DNA of 17,935 nt. Origin: an uncultured Propionibacteriaceae bacterium (GTDB taxonomy: Bacteria; Actinomycetota; Actinomycetes; Propionibacteriales; Propionibacteriaceae). The DNA lies in the NCBI GenBank assembly GCA_938046585.1, contig CALIWR010000029.1, positions 1-17,935 on the forward strand, read 5' to 3'. Below are positions 6,834 through 14,840 of this stretch, piece after piece. The first letter of the stretch is position 1. The number at the start of each line of letters is the position of its first letter. Made by a program: the position numbers and the translations under genes. The notes under the pieces were generated by a model that worked only from the letters and a program-made list of their open reading frames with translations, made no database searches and was not told the DNA's origin.

Positions 6834-9173
6834 GTGGGGAATCGTTTCCAGCTGTCCAGGGCCAAGCTGGCGTCCAAGATTGGAAGCAAGGCCTATGCGA
6901 CCATCATGTTCGCTGTCGTCAGCGCGCTGGCCGGTGTGCTGATCGCGGCCTCGATCGCTCCGGTGGCGGTGCTGGTAGGGCGGGGCGCCGAGATCGGCTC
7001 TGCCAGCCTGGAGAACCTGCCGGCTGAGCTGGCGACCCCTCCCGATGCCGAGCAAAGCGTGATCTACCTGGCCAATGGCGAACCACTGGCGACTCTCTAC
7101 CAGGAGAGTCGGATCCCGGTGACCCTGGCCGAGATTTCCCCCCACATGATCAAAGCCCAGCTGGCGATCGAGGACCACCGCTTCTACGAGCACGGGCCGA
7201 TCGACCTGAAAGGCACCCTGCGGGCCTTCGCCCGCAACAGCGCCGGGGGCTCCACCCAGGGCGGTTCGACGCTGACCCAGCAGTACGTCAAGCAGGTCCA
7301 GATCGAGGCCGCCGTGGCCCGCGGCGACGAAGACGGCATTCAGGCGGCCCAGGCTCCGACGTACGAACGCAAGATCCGCGAAATGCGCTACGCGATCGCG
7401 GTCGAGAAGAAGTTCAGCAAGGACGAGATTCTGCAGCGCTACCTGAATATCGCCTACTACGGCTACGGCGCGTACGGGGTGGAGGTCGCCGCCCGGCGCT
7501 ACTTCTCCACCACGGCCGCCCAGCTGACCCTGGCCCAGGCGGCGATGATCGCCGGCGTCGTACAGAACCCGAACCTGGACCCGTGGCGGCGCGAGGCGCA
7601 GGCACTGGAGCGGCGCAACATCGTGTTGAACCGGATGGCTGACCTGGGCTACATCACCCCAGAGCAGCTGACCGCCGCGAAGCAGGAGGGTTTCGACCGG
7701 ACCAAGGTGCAGCATCCGAACAAGGGCTGCTCGGCGCCGAGCGTGCGCTACCCGTTCATGTGCGACTACGTGCTGCGGACCCTGCTCAACAACCCGGCCT
7801 TGGGTAACACCGCCACCGAGCGTCAGAACACGATCATGCGCGGTGGGCTGCGGGTGTGGACCAAGATCGACCCGGCGATGATGGACGCCGCCCAGCGGGA
7901 GCTGAGCAGTCGGGTCTCGGCCACCGACCCGGTGATCTCGACGATGGTGATGGTGCAGCCGGGGACCGGGCTGATCCTTGCGATGGTCCAGAACCGGCCC
8001 CGGATGGGCGGCAATGCTGACATCGGCGAGACCTCATACAACTATGCCGTCGAGTCTGAGATGGGAGGCGCCGAGGGCTACCAGGCTGGCTCCACGTTCA
8101 AGGTCTTCACCGTCACTAGCGCGTTGAACCGGGGGATCGGGCCGAATACCCGGTTCGCCGCCCCCCAAACTATGGAATTCCGCGGTCGACGGTTCCTCAC
8201 CTGCGATTCGGCCGGCAACGACACCAGCTTCACCTTCAACTCTCCGTACAGCCCCCAAAACTCCACCGGCGCTTTTGGTGAAATTGACATGTACAAGGCC
8301 ACCGAGATGTCGGTGAACACGTACTTCATCCAACTGGAACAGGTAGCGGGGATCTGTCAGTCGGCCCGGATGGCGGATTTGCTGGGGGTCCGGGCGTCGG
8401 ACGGCAAGACTTTGGAGTCGGCGTTCGCTCGGATCCCGTCGTTCACCCTCGGTGTCGCCGAGGTCTCGCCGCTGTCGATGGCCACCGCGTACGCCACTTT
8501 GGCCGCCCGCGGGGTACGGTGTGACCCGATCGTCGTGGAACGGATCACCACCCGAGCCGGCACCGACATCGCAACTCCGGGAGGCAATTGCCGGCAGGTG
8601 CTGGACCCGCAGGTCGCCGACGGGGTGAACGCGATCTTGTCCCGGGTGATGACCCAAGGTACGGGCGCCCGGGTCCGAATCCCGGACGGGCGGCCGCAGG
8701 CCGGCAAGACCGGCACTACCGACGGCAATGCGGCGGTGTGGTTTGCCGGGTACACCCCGAATTTGGCCGGGGTGTCCATGATCGCGGTCGATAAGAATCC
8801 CCGCTATAAGGAGTATTGGGACAAGCGCCGAGGTTCTCTGAAGGGCGTCCGGCTGTCCAGTAACTTCGTGCTCGAGGGATCGGGCTCGGGTGATGCCGGC
8901 GAGATCTGGACTCCTACCATGCGGGCGGCGCTGCGGAACCTGCCCGCGGTGAGCTTCTCGGCACCATCGGCTCGGACAAACAATCAGGCGGGGCTGCCGT
9001 CGGTGAGCGGGATGTCGTACGACCAGGCCCGACAGGCGTTGAGGGAGGCAGGCTATACCGTCGTGCGGCGTTACGTCCCCAACAGCGCCGCTCGGGGCAC
9101 CTGGACCGGCAATTACCAGTGCTCGGGCAAGGTCTGCTACCTGGACGTGTCGTCGGGCTCGCGGCGGCGCTGA
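6834..9173 (+). CDS. Class A penicillin-binding protein (bifunctional) with PASTA tail
   Basis: This 779-residue bifunctional peptidoglycan synthase has a membrane anchor at about 21-49 followed by two extracytoplasmic catalytic domains. The GT51 glycosyltransferase region shows IEDHRFYEHGPID with catalytic Glu113, QGGSTLTQQYVKQ (142-154) and RKIREMRYAIAVEKKFSKDEIL with LNIAYYGYGAYGVEVAA. The transpeptidase region shows S420-TFK (SxxK), S493-VN (SxN) and K625-TGTT (KTG). A single C-terminal PASTA-like domain occupies about 720-775 (LPSVSGMSYDQARQALREAGYTV). All catalytic residues are present and the length matches the PonA group. It polymerises lipid II and crosslinks stem peptides, and beta-lactams would target Ser420. 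GTG 6834 is the only start that keeps the whole cytoplasmic tail and anchor. It is divergent from the doxX-like gene. Confidence 0.93.
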   Translation: MGNRFQLSRAKLASKIGSKAYATIMFAVVSALAGVLIAASIAPVAVLVGRGAEIGSASLENLPAELATPPDAEQSVIYLANGEPLATLYQESRIPVTLAEISPHMIKAQLAIEDHRFYEHGPIDLKGTLRAFARNSAGGSTQGGSTLTQQYVKQVQIEAAVARGDEDGIQAAQAPTYERKIREMRYAIAVEKKFSKDEILQRYLNIAYYGYGAYGVEVAARRYFSTTAAQLTLAQAAMIAGVVQNPNLDPWRREAQALERRNIVLNRMADLGYITPEQLTAAKQEGFDRTKVQHPNKGCSAPSVRYPFMCDYVLRTLLNNPALGNTATERQNTIMRGGLRVWTKIDPAMMDAAQRELSSRVSATDPVISTMVMVQPGTGLILAMVQNRPRMGGNADIGETSYNYAVESEMGGAEGYQAGSTFKVFTVTSALNRGIGPNTRFAAPQTMEFRGRRFLTCDSAGNDTSFTFNSPYSPQNSTGAFGEIDMYKATEMSVNTYFIQLEQVAGICQSARMADLLGVRASDGKTLESAFARIPSFTLGVAEVSPLSMATAYATLAARGVRCDPIVVERITTRAGTDIATPGGNCRQVLDPQVADGVNAILSRVMTQGTGARVRIPDGRPQAGKTGTTDGNAAVWFAGYTPNLAGVSMIAVDKNPRYKEYWDKRRGSLKGVRLSSNFVLEGSGSGDAGEIWTPTMRAALRNLPAVSFSAPSARTNNQAGLPSVSGMSYDQARQALREAGYTVVRRYVPNSAARGTWTGNYQCSGKVCYLDVSSGSRRR

Positions 9174-9311
9174 TCCGCCTTTCGTACGACAGGGGCGTTC
9201 AGACCCCGCTTATCTCGAACGACATGGCAATCGCTAGGGTGGTCCGCGAGTCCGGCGATCCGCCCGATGTCGGGTGTGGACGGAACCGGCGCCATCACGG
9301 CAGGAGCCTGA
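9174..9311 (+). promoter_or_regulatory. Leader and probable promoter of mutA
   Basis: The gap before mutA contains TAGGGT at 9235-9240, a good actinobacterial TANNNT -10, but no convincing -35 at normal spacing. This would give a leader of about 65 nt. Small hairpins (GGCGG/CCGCC at 9163-9179, GGGG/CCCC at 9192-9207) could end PBP transcription. The start is served by AGGAG at 9302-9306, five bases before ATG 9312. I looked for a cobalamin riboswitch and saw none; the leader is too short. Confidence 0.4.
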
Positions 9312-11180
9312 ATGACTGATAACCACATCACCCTGGCTGGTGATTTCCCCTCTCCCACCCGCGAGCAGTGGGAGGCTGAGGTACTTAAGGTGTTGAACCG
9401 GCGACGTCCGCCGGGCACCGAGCTCGATATCACGAAGGCGATGACCAGGCTGCGGACCACCACGGTGGACGGGCTGGTGATCGAGCCGCTGTATACCGAA
9501 GCCGACGCCCCCGACTTGGGCGTTCCGGGCCAGGTTCCCTTTACTCGGGGCAGCAAGGCCCGTACCGGCGAGGTGAACGCCTGGGACATCCGCCAGCTCC
9601 ACGAGGATCCCAACGTTGCCACCACTAATGCCGCGGTGTTGGAGGACCTGCGGGTCGGCGCGACCGGCATCTGGTTGCGGGTCGGCGCGGGCGGGATCGC
9701 GGCCAGCGATGTCGCCGCCGCGCTGGCCGGGGTGCAGCCGCAGCTGTGTCGGGTCTCGGTGTCGAGCACCTCTGACCAGGCCGCGGCCGCGAAGGCGTTG
9801 ATCGACTTCTGGCGGGCCAGCGGCAAACCGACCGAGGTCTGCGGATCGTTGGGGATCGACCCGCTGGGCCACCAGGCCATGACCGGCGAGGTAGCCGACC
9901 TGACCGGCCTGGCCGAGTGGGTGAAGACCCGCGAGGAGTTCCCCCAGATCATCCCGATCGTGGTGGACGCCACCGGGTACGACAACGCCGGCGCGGGCGA
10001 TGTCGACCAGCTGGCGTACCCGATCGCGACCGGGATCGCCTACCTGCGGGCCTTGTCCGAGGCCGGGGTCTCAGCCACTGACGGCTTCGCGGCGATCGCC
10101 TTCCGGGTCGCCACCAACGCCGACCAGTTCCTCTCGATCGCCCGGTTGCGGGCGCTGCGGCGCCTCTGGGCGCGGGTCGGTGAGGTCTTGGAGGTGCCCG
10201 CTGATCGGCGCGGCGCCATCCAGCATGCGGTCACCTCGTGGCGGATGATCACCCGTGATGATCCGTGGGTGAATCTGCTGCGCGGCACCATCGCGACCTT
10301 CGCCGCCGCTGTCGGGGGGGCCGAGATTGTGACCACGTTGCCGTACGACACGGCGCAGGGCCTGCCGAACGCGTTCTCGCGGCGGATGGCCCGCAACACC
10401 CAGTTGGTGGCCGCGGAGGAGTCGAACCTGGGGCGGGTCGAGGACCCGGCCGGCGGCTCCTGGTACGTCGAATCGCTGACCAACCAGCTCGCCGAGGCTG
10501 CCTGGGCCCGGGTGCAGCAGATCGAGGCTGCCGGCGGCATGCCGCAGGCGCTTACCGACGGCACCGTGGCTGCCCAGATCGCCGAGACTGTTTCCAAGCG
10601 GAACCAGCGGCTGGCGACCCGCAAGCAGCCGATCACCGGTGTCAGCATGTTCCCGCCAGAGCATGAGGAGCCGTTGGATGACGTGATCGTGCGCGCTCCG
10701 CAGCCGCCGCTGGGTGGCCTGCCGGTGGGCCGCGATTCGGAGCTGTTCGAGGCGCTGCGCGACCGGACCCGGCGGCAGACTCAGAGCACCGGGACCCGGC
10801 CGGGGGTCTTCCTGGCCTGCCTGGGCACCCGGCGGGACTTCGGTCCCCGCGAGCAGTTCACGAGCAATGTGCTGCTGGTCGCCGGCTTGGCTCATCCCTC
10901 CAGCGAGGGGGGTACGGCCGAGGAGATCGTCGCCAAGGTCAAGGAGGCAGGCGCCCCGATGGTGATCCTGTGCTCCTCGGGCAAGGTGTACGCCGAGCAG
11001 GCAATCGAGGTCGCCAAGGCCCTTAAGGCGGCGGGCATCGCCCACGTCTGGATCGCGGGCCGTAAGACCGAAACCGGGTCGGATGAGGCCGACCAGGTGC
11101 TTTCCGGGGAGATCTACGACGGCATGGACGTCGCAGGCTTCCTCACTGACACGCTGGACCGACTGGGGGTTGCGAAGTGA
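9312..11180 (+). CDS. mutA: Methylmalonyl-CoA mutase small (beta) subunit
   Basis: This 622-residue non-catalytic partner of MutB belongs to the adenosylcobalamin-dependent heterodimer that interconverts succinyl-CoA and (R)-methylmalonyl-CoA, the central step of propionate fermentation. An N-terminal segment (HITLAGDFPSPTREQWEAEV) leads into a TIM-barrel-like region with VPFTRGSKAR, NAWDIRQLHEDP, the helix REEFPQIIPIVVDAT and GGSWYVESLT. The C-terminal domain (about 485-622) is a flavodoxin-like fold ending in TDTLDRLGVAK. At the place where MutB has its cobalt-binding DxHxxG, this subunit has LGTRRDFG and no histidine, as expected for MutA. ATG 9312 is supported by AGGAG five bases upstream. 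The stop overlaps the mutB start (GTGA). It is slightly shorter than the roughly 640-residue P. freudenreichii protein, mostly at the N-terminus and a linker. Confidence 0.96.
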   Translation: MTDNHITLAGDFPSPTREQWEAEVLKVLNRRRPPGTELDITKAMTRLRTTTVDGLVIEPLYTEADAPDLGVPGQVPFTRGSKARTGEVNAWDIRQLHEDPNVATTNAAVLEDLRVGATGIWLRVGAGGIAASDVAAALAGVQPQLCRVSVSSTSDQAAAAKALIDFWRASGKPTEVCGSLGIDPLGHQAMTGEVADLTGLAEWVKTREEFPQIIPIVVDATGYDNAGAGDVDQLAYPIATGIAYLRALSEAGVSATDGFAAIAFRVATNADQFLSIARLRALRRLWARVGEVLEVPADRRGAIQHAVTSWRMITRDDPWVNLLRGTIATFAAAVGGAEIVTTLPYDTAQGLPNAFSRRMARNTQLVAAEESNLGRVEDPAGGSWYVESLTNQLAEAAWARVQQIEAAGGMPQALTDGTVAAQIAETVSKRNQRLATRKQPITGVSMFPPEHEEPLDDVIVRAPQPPLGGLPVGRDSELFEALRDRTRRQTQSTGTRPGVFLACLGTRRDFGPREQFTSNVLLVAGLAHPSSEGGTAEEIVAKVKEAGAPMVILCSSGKVYAEQAIEVAKALKAAGIAHVWIAGRKTETGSDEADQVLSGEIYDGMDVAGFLTDTLDRLGVAK

Positions 11181-13339
11181 CCACGTTTCCGACGTTCGAT
11201 GCTGTCGATCTGGGCGCCGGGGTTCCCGCGGCCCAGACCGTGAGCTTCGCCAAGGCCGACCGCTGGGAGACCCCCGAGCACATCCTGGTGCCGCCGGTCT
11301 TCGCCGCCGGTGACTTGGAGGGGCTGGACTTCCTGCAGACCTACCCGGGTCTGCCGCCGTTCTTGCGCGGCCCGTACGCGACGATGTACGTGAACCAGCC
11401 CTGGACGATTCGCCAGTACGCCGGCTTCTCCACGGCCGAGGAATCCAACGCCTTCTACCGGCGCAACCTGGCAGCCGGCCAGAAGGGCCTGTCGATCGCC
11501 TTCGACCTGGCCACCCACCGCGGCTACGACTCCGACCACGTCCGGGTTACCGGTGACGTCGGGATGGCTGGTGTGGCGGTCGACTCGATCCTCGACATGC
11601 GTCAGCTGTTCGACGGGATCCCGCTGGACCAGATGAGCGTGTCGATGACCATGAACGGCGCGGTGTTGCCGGTCTTGGCCCTGTACGTGGTGGCGGCCGA
11701 GGAGCAGGGGGTGCAGCCGGCGCAGCTGGCGGGGACCATCCAGAACGACATCCTCAAGGAGTTCATGGTCCGAAACACCTACATCTACCCGCCGGTCCCG
11801 AGTATGCGGATCATCTCCGACATCTTCGCGTTTACCAGCGCGAATATGCCGAAGTTCAATTCGATCTCGATCTCCGGGTACCACATGCAGGAGGCCGGCG
11901 CGACGGCCGATATCGAGATGGCCTACACCCTGGCTGACGGCATCGAGTACATCCGGGCCGGCCAGTCGGTGGGCCTGGATGTGGATGCCTTTGCGCCGCG
12001 GCTGTCGTTCTTCTGGGCGATCGGCATGAACTTCTTCATGGAGGTCGCCAAGATGCGCGCGGCCCGACTGCTGTGGGCCCGCCTGGTCCGCGACGCCGGC
12101 GCCAAGAACCCGAAGTCGATGAGCCTGCGGACCCATTCGCAGACTTCCGGCTGGTCGCTGACCGCGCAGGACGTGTTCAACAATGTGGCCCGTACCTGTC
12201 TGGAGGCCATGGCCGCCACCCAGGGTCACACCCAGTCCCTGCACACCAATGCCCTGGATGAGGCGATCGCTCTGCCGAGCGAATTCTCGGCCCGGATCGC
12301 CCGTAACACCCAGCTGTTCATCCAGCAGGAGTCGGGCACCTGTCGGGTGATTGACCCGTGGGGCGGCAGCGCGTACGTCGAGAAGCTGACCAATGACCTG
12401 GCCCGTAAGGCCTGGGAGCTGATCCAGGAGGTCGAGTCCGCCGGCGGCATGGCCAAGGCGATCGAGGCCGGCATCCCGAAGATGCGGATCGAGGAGGCGG
12501 CCGCCCGGACCCAGGCCCGGATCGATTCCGGCCGTCAGCCCCTGATCGGGGTCAACGAGTACCTGGTGGAGAATGACACCCCGCCTGAGGTTCTCAAGAT
12601 CGACAACCGTGCGGTGCGCGAGCAGCAGCTGGCGAAGCTGGAGCGGCTGCGCGCCGACCGGGACGAAGCCGAGACCCAGGCCTGCCTGGAGAAGGTCACC
12701 TGGGCTGCTGCTAATCCCGACCCGACCGACCCGGAGCGTAACCTGCTCAAGGTTTCCATCGACGCGGCTCGGGCTAAGGCCTCGGTGGGTGAGATCTCGT
12801 CCGCGCTGGAGAAGGTCTTCGGGCGCTACACCGCCCAGATCCGTACCATCTCCGGTGTGTACGCAGCAGAGTCCGGCAAGACCACCTCCACCGAGAAGGC
12901 TCGCAAGCTGGTCGAAGAGTTCACCGAGATCGCCGGTCGGCGGCCTCGGATCTTGGTGGCCAAGATGGGCCAGGACGGTCACGACCGGGGCCAGAAGGTG
13001 GTCTCCACCGCGTACGCCGACCTCGGCATGGACGTCGACGTGGGTCCGCTGTTCCAGACCCCGGAGGAGGTCGCCCGGCAGGCGATCGACGGGGACGTGC
13101 ACGTCGTCGGGGTCTCTTCGTTGGCCGCGGGGCACCTGACCCTGGTGCCGGCGCTGCGGGCGGAGCTCGACAAGGCCGGCGCTCAGGACATCCTGATCGT
13201 GGTCGGCGGGGTGATCCCGGAGCAGGACTTCGAGGAGTTGTACGCCTCCGGCGCCGACGCCATCTACCCGCCGGGGACCGTCATCCCTGAGGCAGCGATC
13301 GGGTTGCTGGAGAAGCTGAAGGCGGCCGTGGCGCCGTGA
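11177..13339 (+). CDS. mutB: Methylmalonyl-CoA mutase large (alpha, catalytic) subunit
   Basis: This 720-residue catalytic subunit of the heterodimer binds adenosylcobalamin and the CoA ester. Substrate-site residues are visible: Tyr81 in TIRQYAGFS and Tyr235-His236 in SGYHMQEAGAT. The C-terminal cobalamin domain has the base-off motif DGHDRG with the cobalt ligand His602, followed by GVSSLAAGHL and VVGGVIPEQDF. These positions are each 8 less than the Tyr89, Tyr243-His244 and His610 I recall for the P. freudenreichii enzyme, consistent with a uniformly shorter N-terminus and an intact core. GTG 11177 overlaps the mutA stop by four bases (GTGA), indicating translational coupling and matched subunit dosage. 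The 3' end overlaps meaB in the same way. A 673-codon antisense frame under this gene is a GC-bias shadow. Confidence 0.97.
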   Translation: MTTFPTFDAVDLGAGVPAAQTVSFAKADRWETPEHILVPPVFAAGDLEGLDFLQTYPGLPPFLRGPYATMYVNQPWTIRQYAGFSTAEESNAFYRRNLAAGQKGLSIAFDLATHRGYDSDHVRVTGDVGMAGVAVDSILDMRQLFDGIPLDQMSVSMTMNGAVLPVLALYVVAAEEQGVQPAQLAGTIQNDILKEFMVRNTYIYPPVPSMRIISDIFAFTSANMPKFNSISISGYHMQEAGATADIEMAYTLADGIEYIRAGQSVGLDVDAFAPRLSFFWAIGMNFFMEVAKMRAARLLWARLVRDAGAKNPKSMSLRTHSQTSGWSLTAQDVFNNVARTCLEAMAATQGHTQSLHTNALDEAIALPSEFSARIARNTQLFIQQESGTCRVIDPWGGSAYVEKLTNDLARKAWELIQEVESAGGMAKAIEAGIPKMRIEEAAARTQARIDSGRQPLIGVNEYLVENDTPPEVLKIDNRAVREQQLAKLERLRADRDEAETQACLEKVTWAAANPDPTDPERNLLKVSIDAARAKASVGEISSALEKVFGRYTAQIRTISGVYAAESGKTTSTEKARKLVEEFTEIAGRRPRILVAKMGQDGHDRGQKVVSTAYADLGMDVDVGPLFQTPEEVARQAIDGDVHVVGVSSLAAGHLTLVPALRAELDKAGAQDILIVVGGVIPEQDFEELYASGADAIYPPGTVIPEAAIGLLEKLKAAVAP

Positions 13340-14334
13340 CCTCGGTCGAGACGCTGGCTGATGGGGTCCGGGCGGGGCAGCGCCGCCAGATCGCGCGTGC
13401 GATCACACTGGTGGAGTCGTCTCGCCCGGACCACCGGGCCCAGGCCCGCGAGTTGCTGCGGCTGCTGCGCGAGCAGGGCGCGGATGCGGTCCGGGTCGGG
13501 ATCACCGGGGTCCCCGGCGCCGGCAAGTCGACCTTCATCGACGCCCTGGGGATGCGCCTGATCGAGCAGGGCCACCGGGTGGCGGTGCTGGCGATCGACC
13601 CGTCCTCGTCGCGGACCGGTGGTTCAATCCTGGGTGACCGGACCCGGATGGCGCGGCTCGCCGAGAGCGATTCGGCCTTCATCCGGCCTTCCCCGTCGGG
13701 GGGGCATCTGGGCGGGGTCGCCCGGGCTACCCGGGAGACCATGCTGGTAGTCGAGGCCGCCGGCTATGACGTGGTGATCGTGGAGACAGTCGGGGTCGGC
13801 CAGTCCGAGGTCGCGGTGGCGGGGATGGTGGACACCTTCTTGATGCTCACCCTGGCCCGGGCCGGTGACCAGCTGCAGGGCATCAAGCGCGGCATCCTCG
13901 AGATGGTCGACGTGCTCAGCGTGAACAAGGCTGACGGTGACGGGCTGGGCGAGGCCCGGGTCGCGGCCCGGGAGCTGAACATCGCCATGAAGCTGATCAC
14001 GTCTGACCCGGCCGCCCGCCGGCCACCGGTGCTGACTTCTTCGTCAGTGACCGGCCATGGCCTGGACGATGTCTGGGCGGCGGTGTTGGAGCACCGGTAT
14101 TGGCTGGAGGATAACGGCGGGCTCGAGATCCGGCGGGCCGAGCAGCAGGTCGCCTGGCTGTGGTCCCTGGTCGAGGGTGAGCTGACCGACGCCCTGCGCC
14201 GGTCCCCGTCGGTACGGGCGATGCGTGACCAGCTGCAGCGGGAGGTGGCGACCGGTGACCTGTCAGCCCTGGAAGCTTCACAACAGGTGATCGCCGCCCT
14301 GGCCGCTGACCTGCCCGCCATGCTCGACCACTGA
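13336..14334 (+). CDS. meaB: Methylmalonyl-CoA mutase chaperone GTPase MeaB (ArgK family)
   Basis: This 332-residue G3E-family P-loop GTPase guards the mutase: it gates cofactor loading and helps expel inactivated cobalamin. Motifs seen: P-loop GVPGAGKST (58-66), DPSSSRTGGSILGDRTRM (88-105; switch and base region), ETVGVGQSE (150-158; Walker B and switch), and the guanine-specificity motif NKAD (197-200). The C-terminal helices form the dimerisation arm. GTG 13336 overlaps the mutB stop (GTGA), so all three genes are translated as a coupled unit. No methylmalonyl-CoA epimerase or carboxylase gene is present nearby, so the rest of the pathway must be elsewhere. A strong hairpin ends the operon. 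Confidence 0.95.
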   Translation: MTSVETLADGVRAGQRRQIARAITLVESSRPDHRAQARELLRLLREQGADAVRVGITGVPGAGKSTFIDALGMRLIEQGHRVAVLAIDPSSSRTGGSILGDRTRMARLAESDSAFIRPSPSGGHLGGVARATRETMLVVEAAGYDVVIVETVGVGQSEVAVAGMVDTFLMLTLARAGDQLQGIKRGILEMVDVLSVNKADGDGLGEARVAARELNIAMKLITSDPAARRPPVLTSSSVTGHGLDDVWAAVLEHRYWLEDNGGLEIRRAEQQVAWLWSLVEGELTDALRRSPSVRAMRDQLQREVATGDLSALEASQQVIAALAADLPAMLDH

Positions 14335-14340
14335 CGCACC

Positions 14341-14388
14341 GTACGAGACGATCCGGCGGCCCCCACCTCGTGGGGGCCGCCGTCGTAC
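14341..14388 (+). terminator. Strong hairpin terminator after meaB
   Basis: A perfect 13-bp stem (CGGCGGCCCCCAC at 14354-14366, GTGGGGGCCGCCG at 14370-14382) closes on the loop CTC, beginning 20 bp past the meaB stop. Outer arms GTACGA (14341-14346) and TCGTAC (14383-14388) can extend it across a 7-nt one-sided bulge. There is no T-tract, as is usual in high-GC actinobacteria. It separates the mut operon from the next promoter. Confidence 0.8.
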
Positions 14389-14453
14389 GTTGGGAGTCGT
14401 CACCGGCCCGGATACCAGCCTCCCAGCGGATCGACACAATAACGAAAACCCTC

Positions 14454-14482
14454 TTGACCCATCCCGCGACGACTGTTAGCGT
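14454..14482 (+). promoter_or_regulatory. Strong sigma-70/SigA-type promoter
   Basis: TTGACC at 14454-14459 is followed after exactly 17 bp by TAGCGT at 14477-14482 (TANNNT type). This is the best promoter in the window by eye. Initiation near 14489 would give a leader of about 20 nt that includes AGGGGGA (14499-14505) before ATG 14509. It should drive the small-ORF, membrane-protein and lipoprotein genes that follow. Confidence 0.65.
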
Positions 14483-14508
14483 CGAAGACCCATGCCCTAG
14501 GGGGAATC

Positions 14509-14598
14509 ATGAGAGTTCTCAGCGCAGTAGTCGTCGGTGGATCACCCTGGCCGTCAGGCTCTCTGACAGGCGCGGCCGACTTCGGTGAGGAGAGCTGA
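14509..14598 (+). CDS. 29-residue upstream ORF (possible leader peptide or small protein)
   Basis: This ORF starts at ATG 14509, three bases after AGGGGGA, and begins MRVLSAVVVGGSPWPSGSL. It is 29 codons long and ends at TGA 14596-14598. That stop shares its last base with the ATG of the next gene (TGATG), so ribosomes finishing this ORF can restart directly. Its first nine residues are hydrophobic, but the segment is too short for a full membrane span; the rest is Gly/Ser-rich and ends acidic (DFGEES). It could be a leader peptide controlling the next gene, a small protein, or only a translational booster. The promoter, ribosome binding site and coupling argue that it is translated. No homologue is known to me. 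Confidence 0.5.
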   Translation: MRVLSAVVVGGSPWPSGSLTGAADFGEES

Positions 14599-14840
14599 TG
14601 AGGTCGCGTACTCTCTGGTCTGGGCTGGGCATCATCGCCGGTGCCCTGGCGGTCCGTGAGCTTGTGGCGTGGCTGGTGAGGTCCTCGACGATCGGGTCTG
14701 CCAGCTGGCTGGCCAGTGTCTGGTTGGTCGTGGACGCGACGATCGGTCTCGGCCTGGTCATGCTGGCGCTGGTCATCGACCGCTGGTTGGCCGGCATCCG
14801 AATCCGTCGTCTGCGCTCACCGGGGCGTGACCGGTCATGA
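14598..14840 (+). CDS. Small two-TM membrane protein, paralogue A
   Basis: This 80-residue protein of unknown function has two predicted membrane helices, about 7-27 and 42-64, followed by a basic cytoplasmic tail (RWLAGIRIRRLRSPGRDR). The end of helix 2 and the tail (LVMLALVIDRWLAGIRIRRL) closely match the 93-residue protein at 15541-15822 (LMLLALQLDRWLRGISLRRP), so the two are paralogues. ATG 14598 has GAGGAG at 14587-14592, five bases upstream, in addition to coupling with the 29-codon ORF. The stop overlaps the lipoprotein start (ATGA), indicating co-translation. By position it may be a membrane partner of the lipoprotein. Confidence 0.7.
   Translation: MRSRTLWSGLGIIAGALAVRELVAWLVRSSTIGSASWLASVWLVVDATIGLGLVMLALVIDRWLAGIRIRRLRSPGRDRS

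Noticed and set aside
6771..7715. 314-codon minus-strand ORF opposite the PBP N-terminal half
   Set aside because: Shadow of the glycosyltransferase domain. No ribosome binding site or family motif.
9174..9311. Cobalamin riboswitch upstream of the B12-dependent mutase genes
   Set aside because: The leader after the candidate -10 is only about 65 nt and lacks the conserved B12-box pattern, so no aptamer is supported.
10071..11045. 324-codon minus-strand ORF opposite mutA
   Set aside because: Same kind of antisense shadow as under mutB.
11114..13135. 673-codon minus-strand ORF opposite mutB
   Set aside because: Antisense of a fully conserved gene. The translation is Gly/Leu/His/Asp-rich with no recognisable domain, as high-GC third positions commonly produce.
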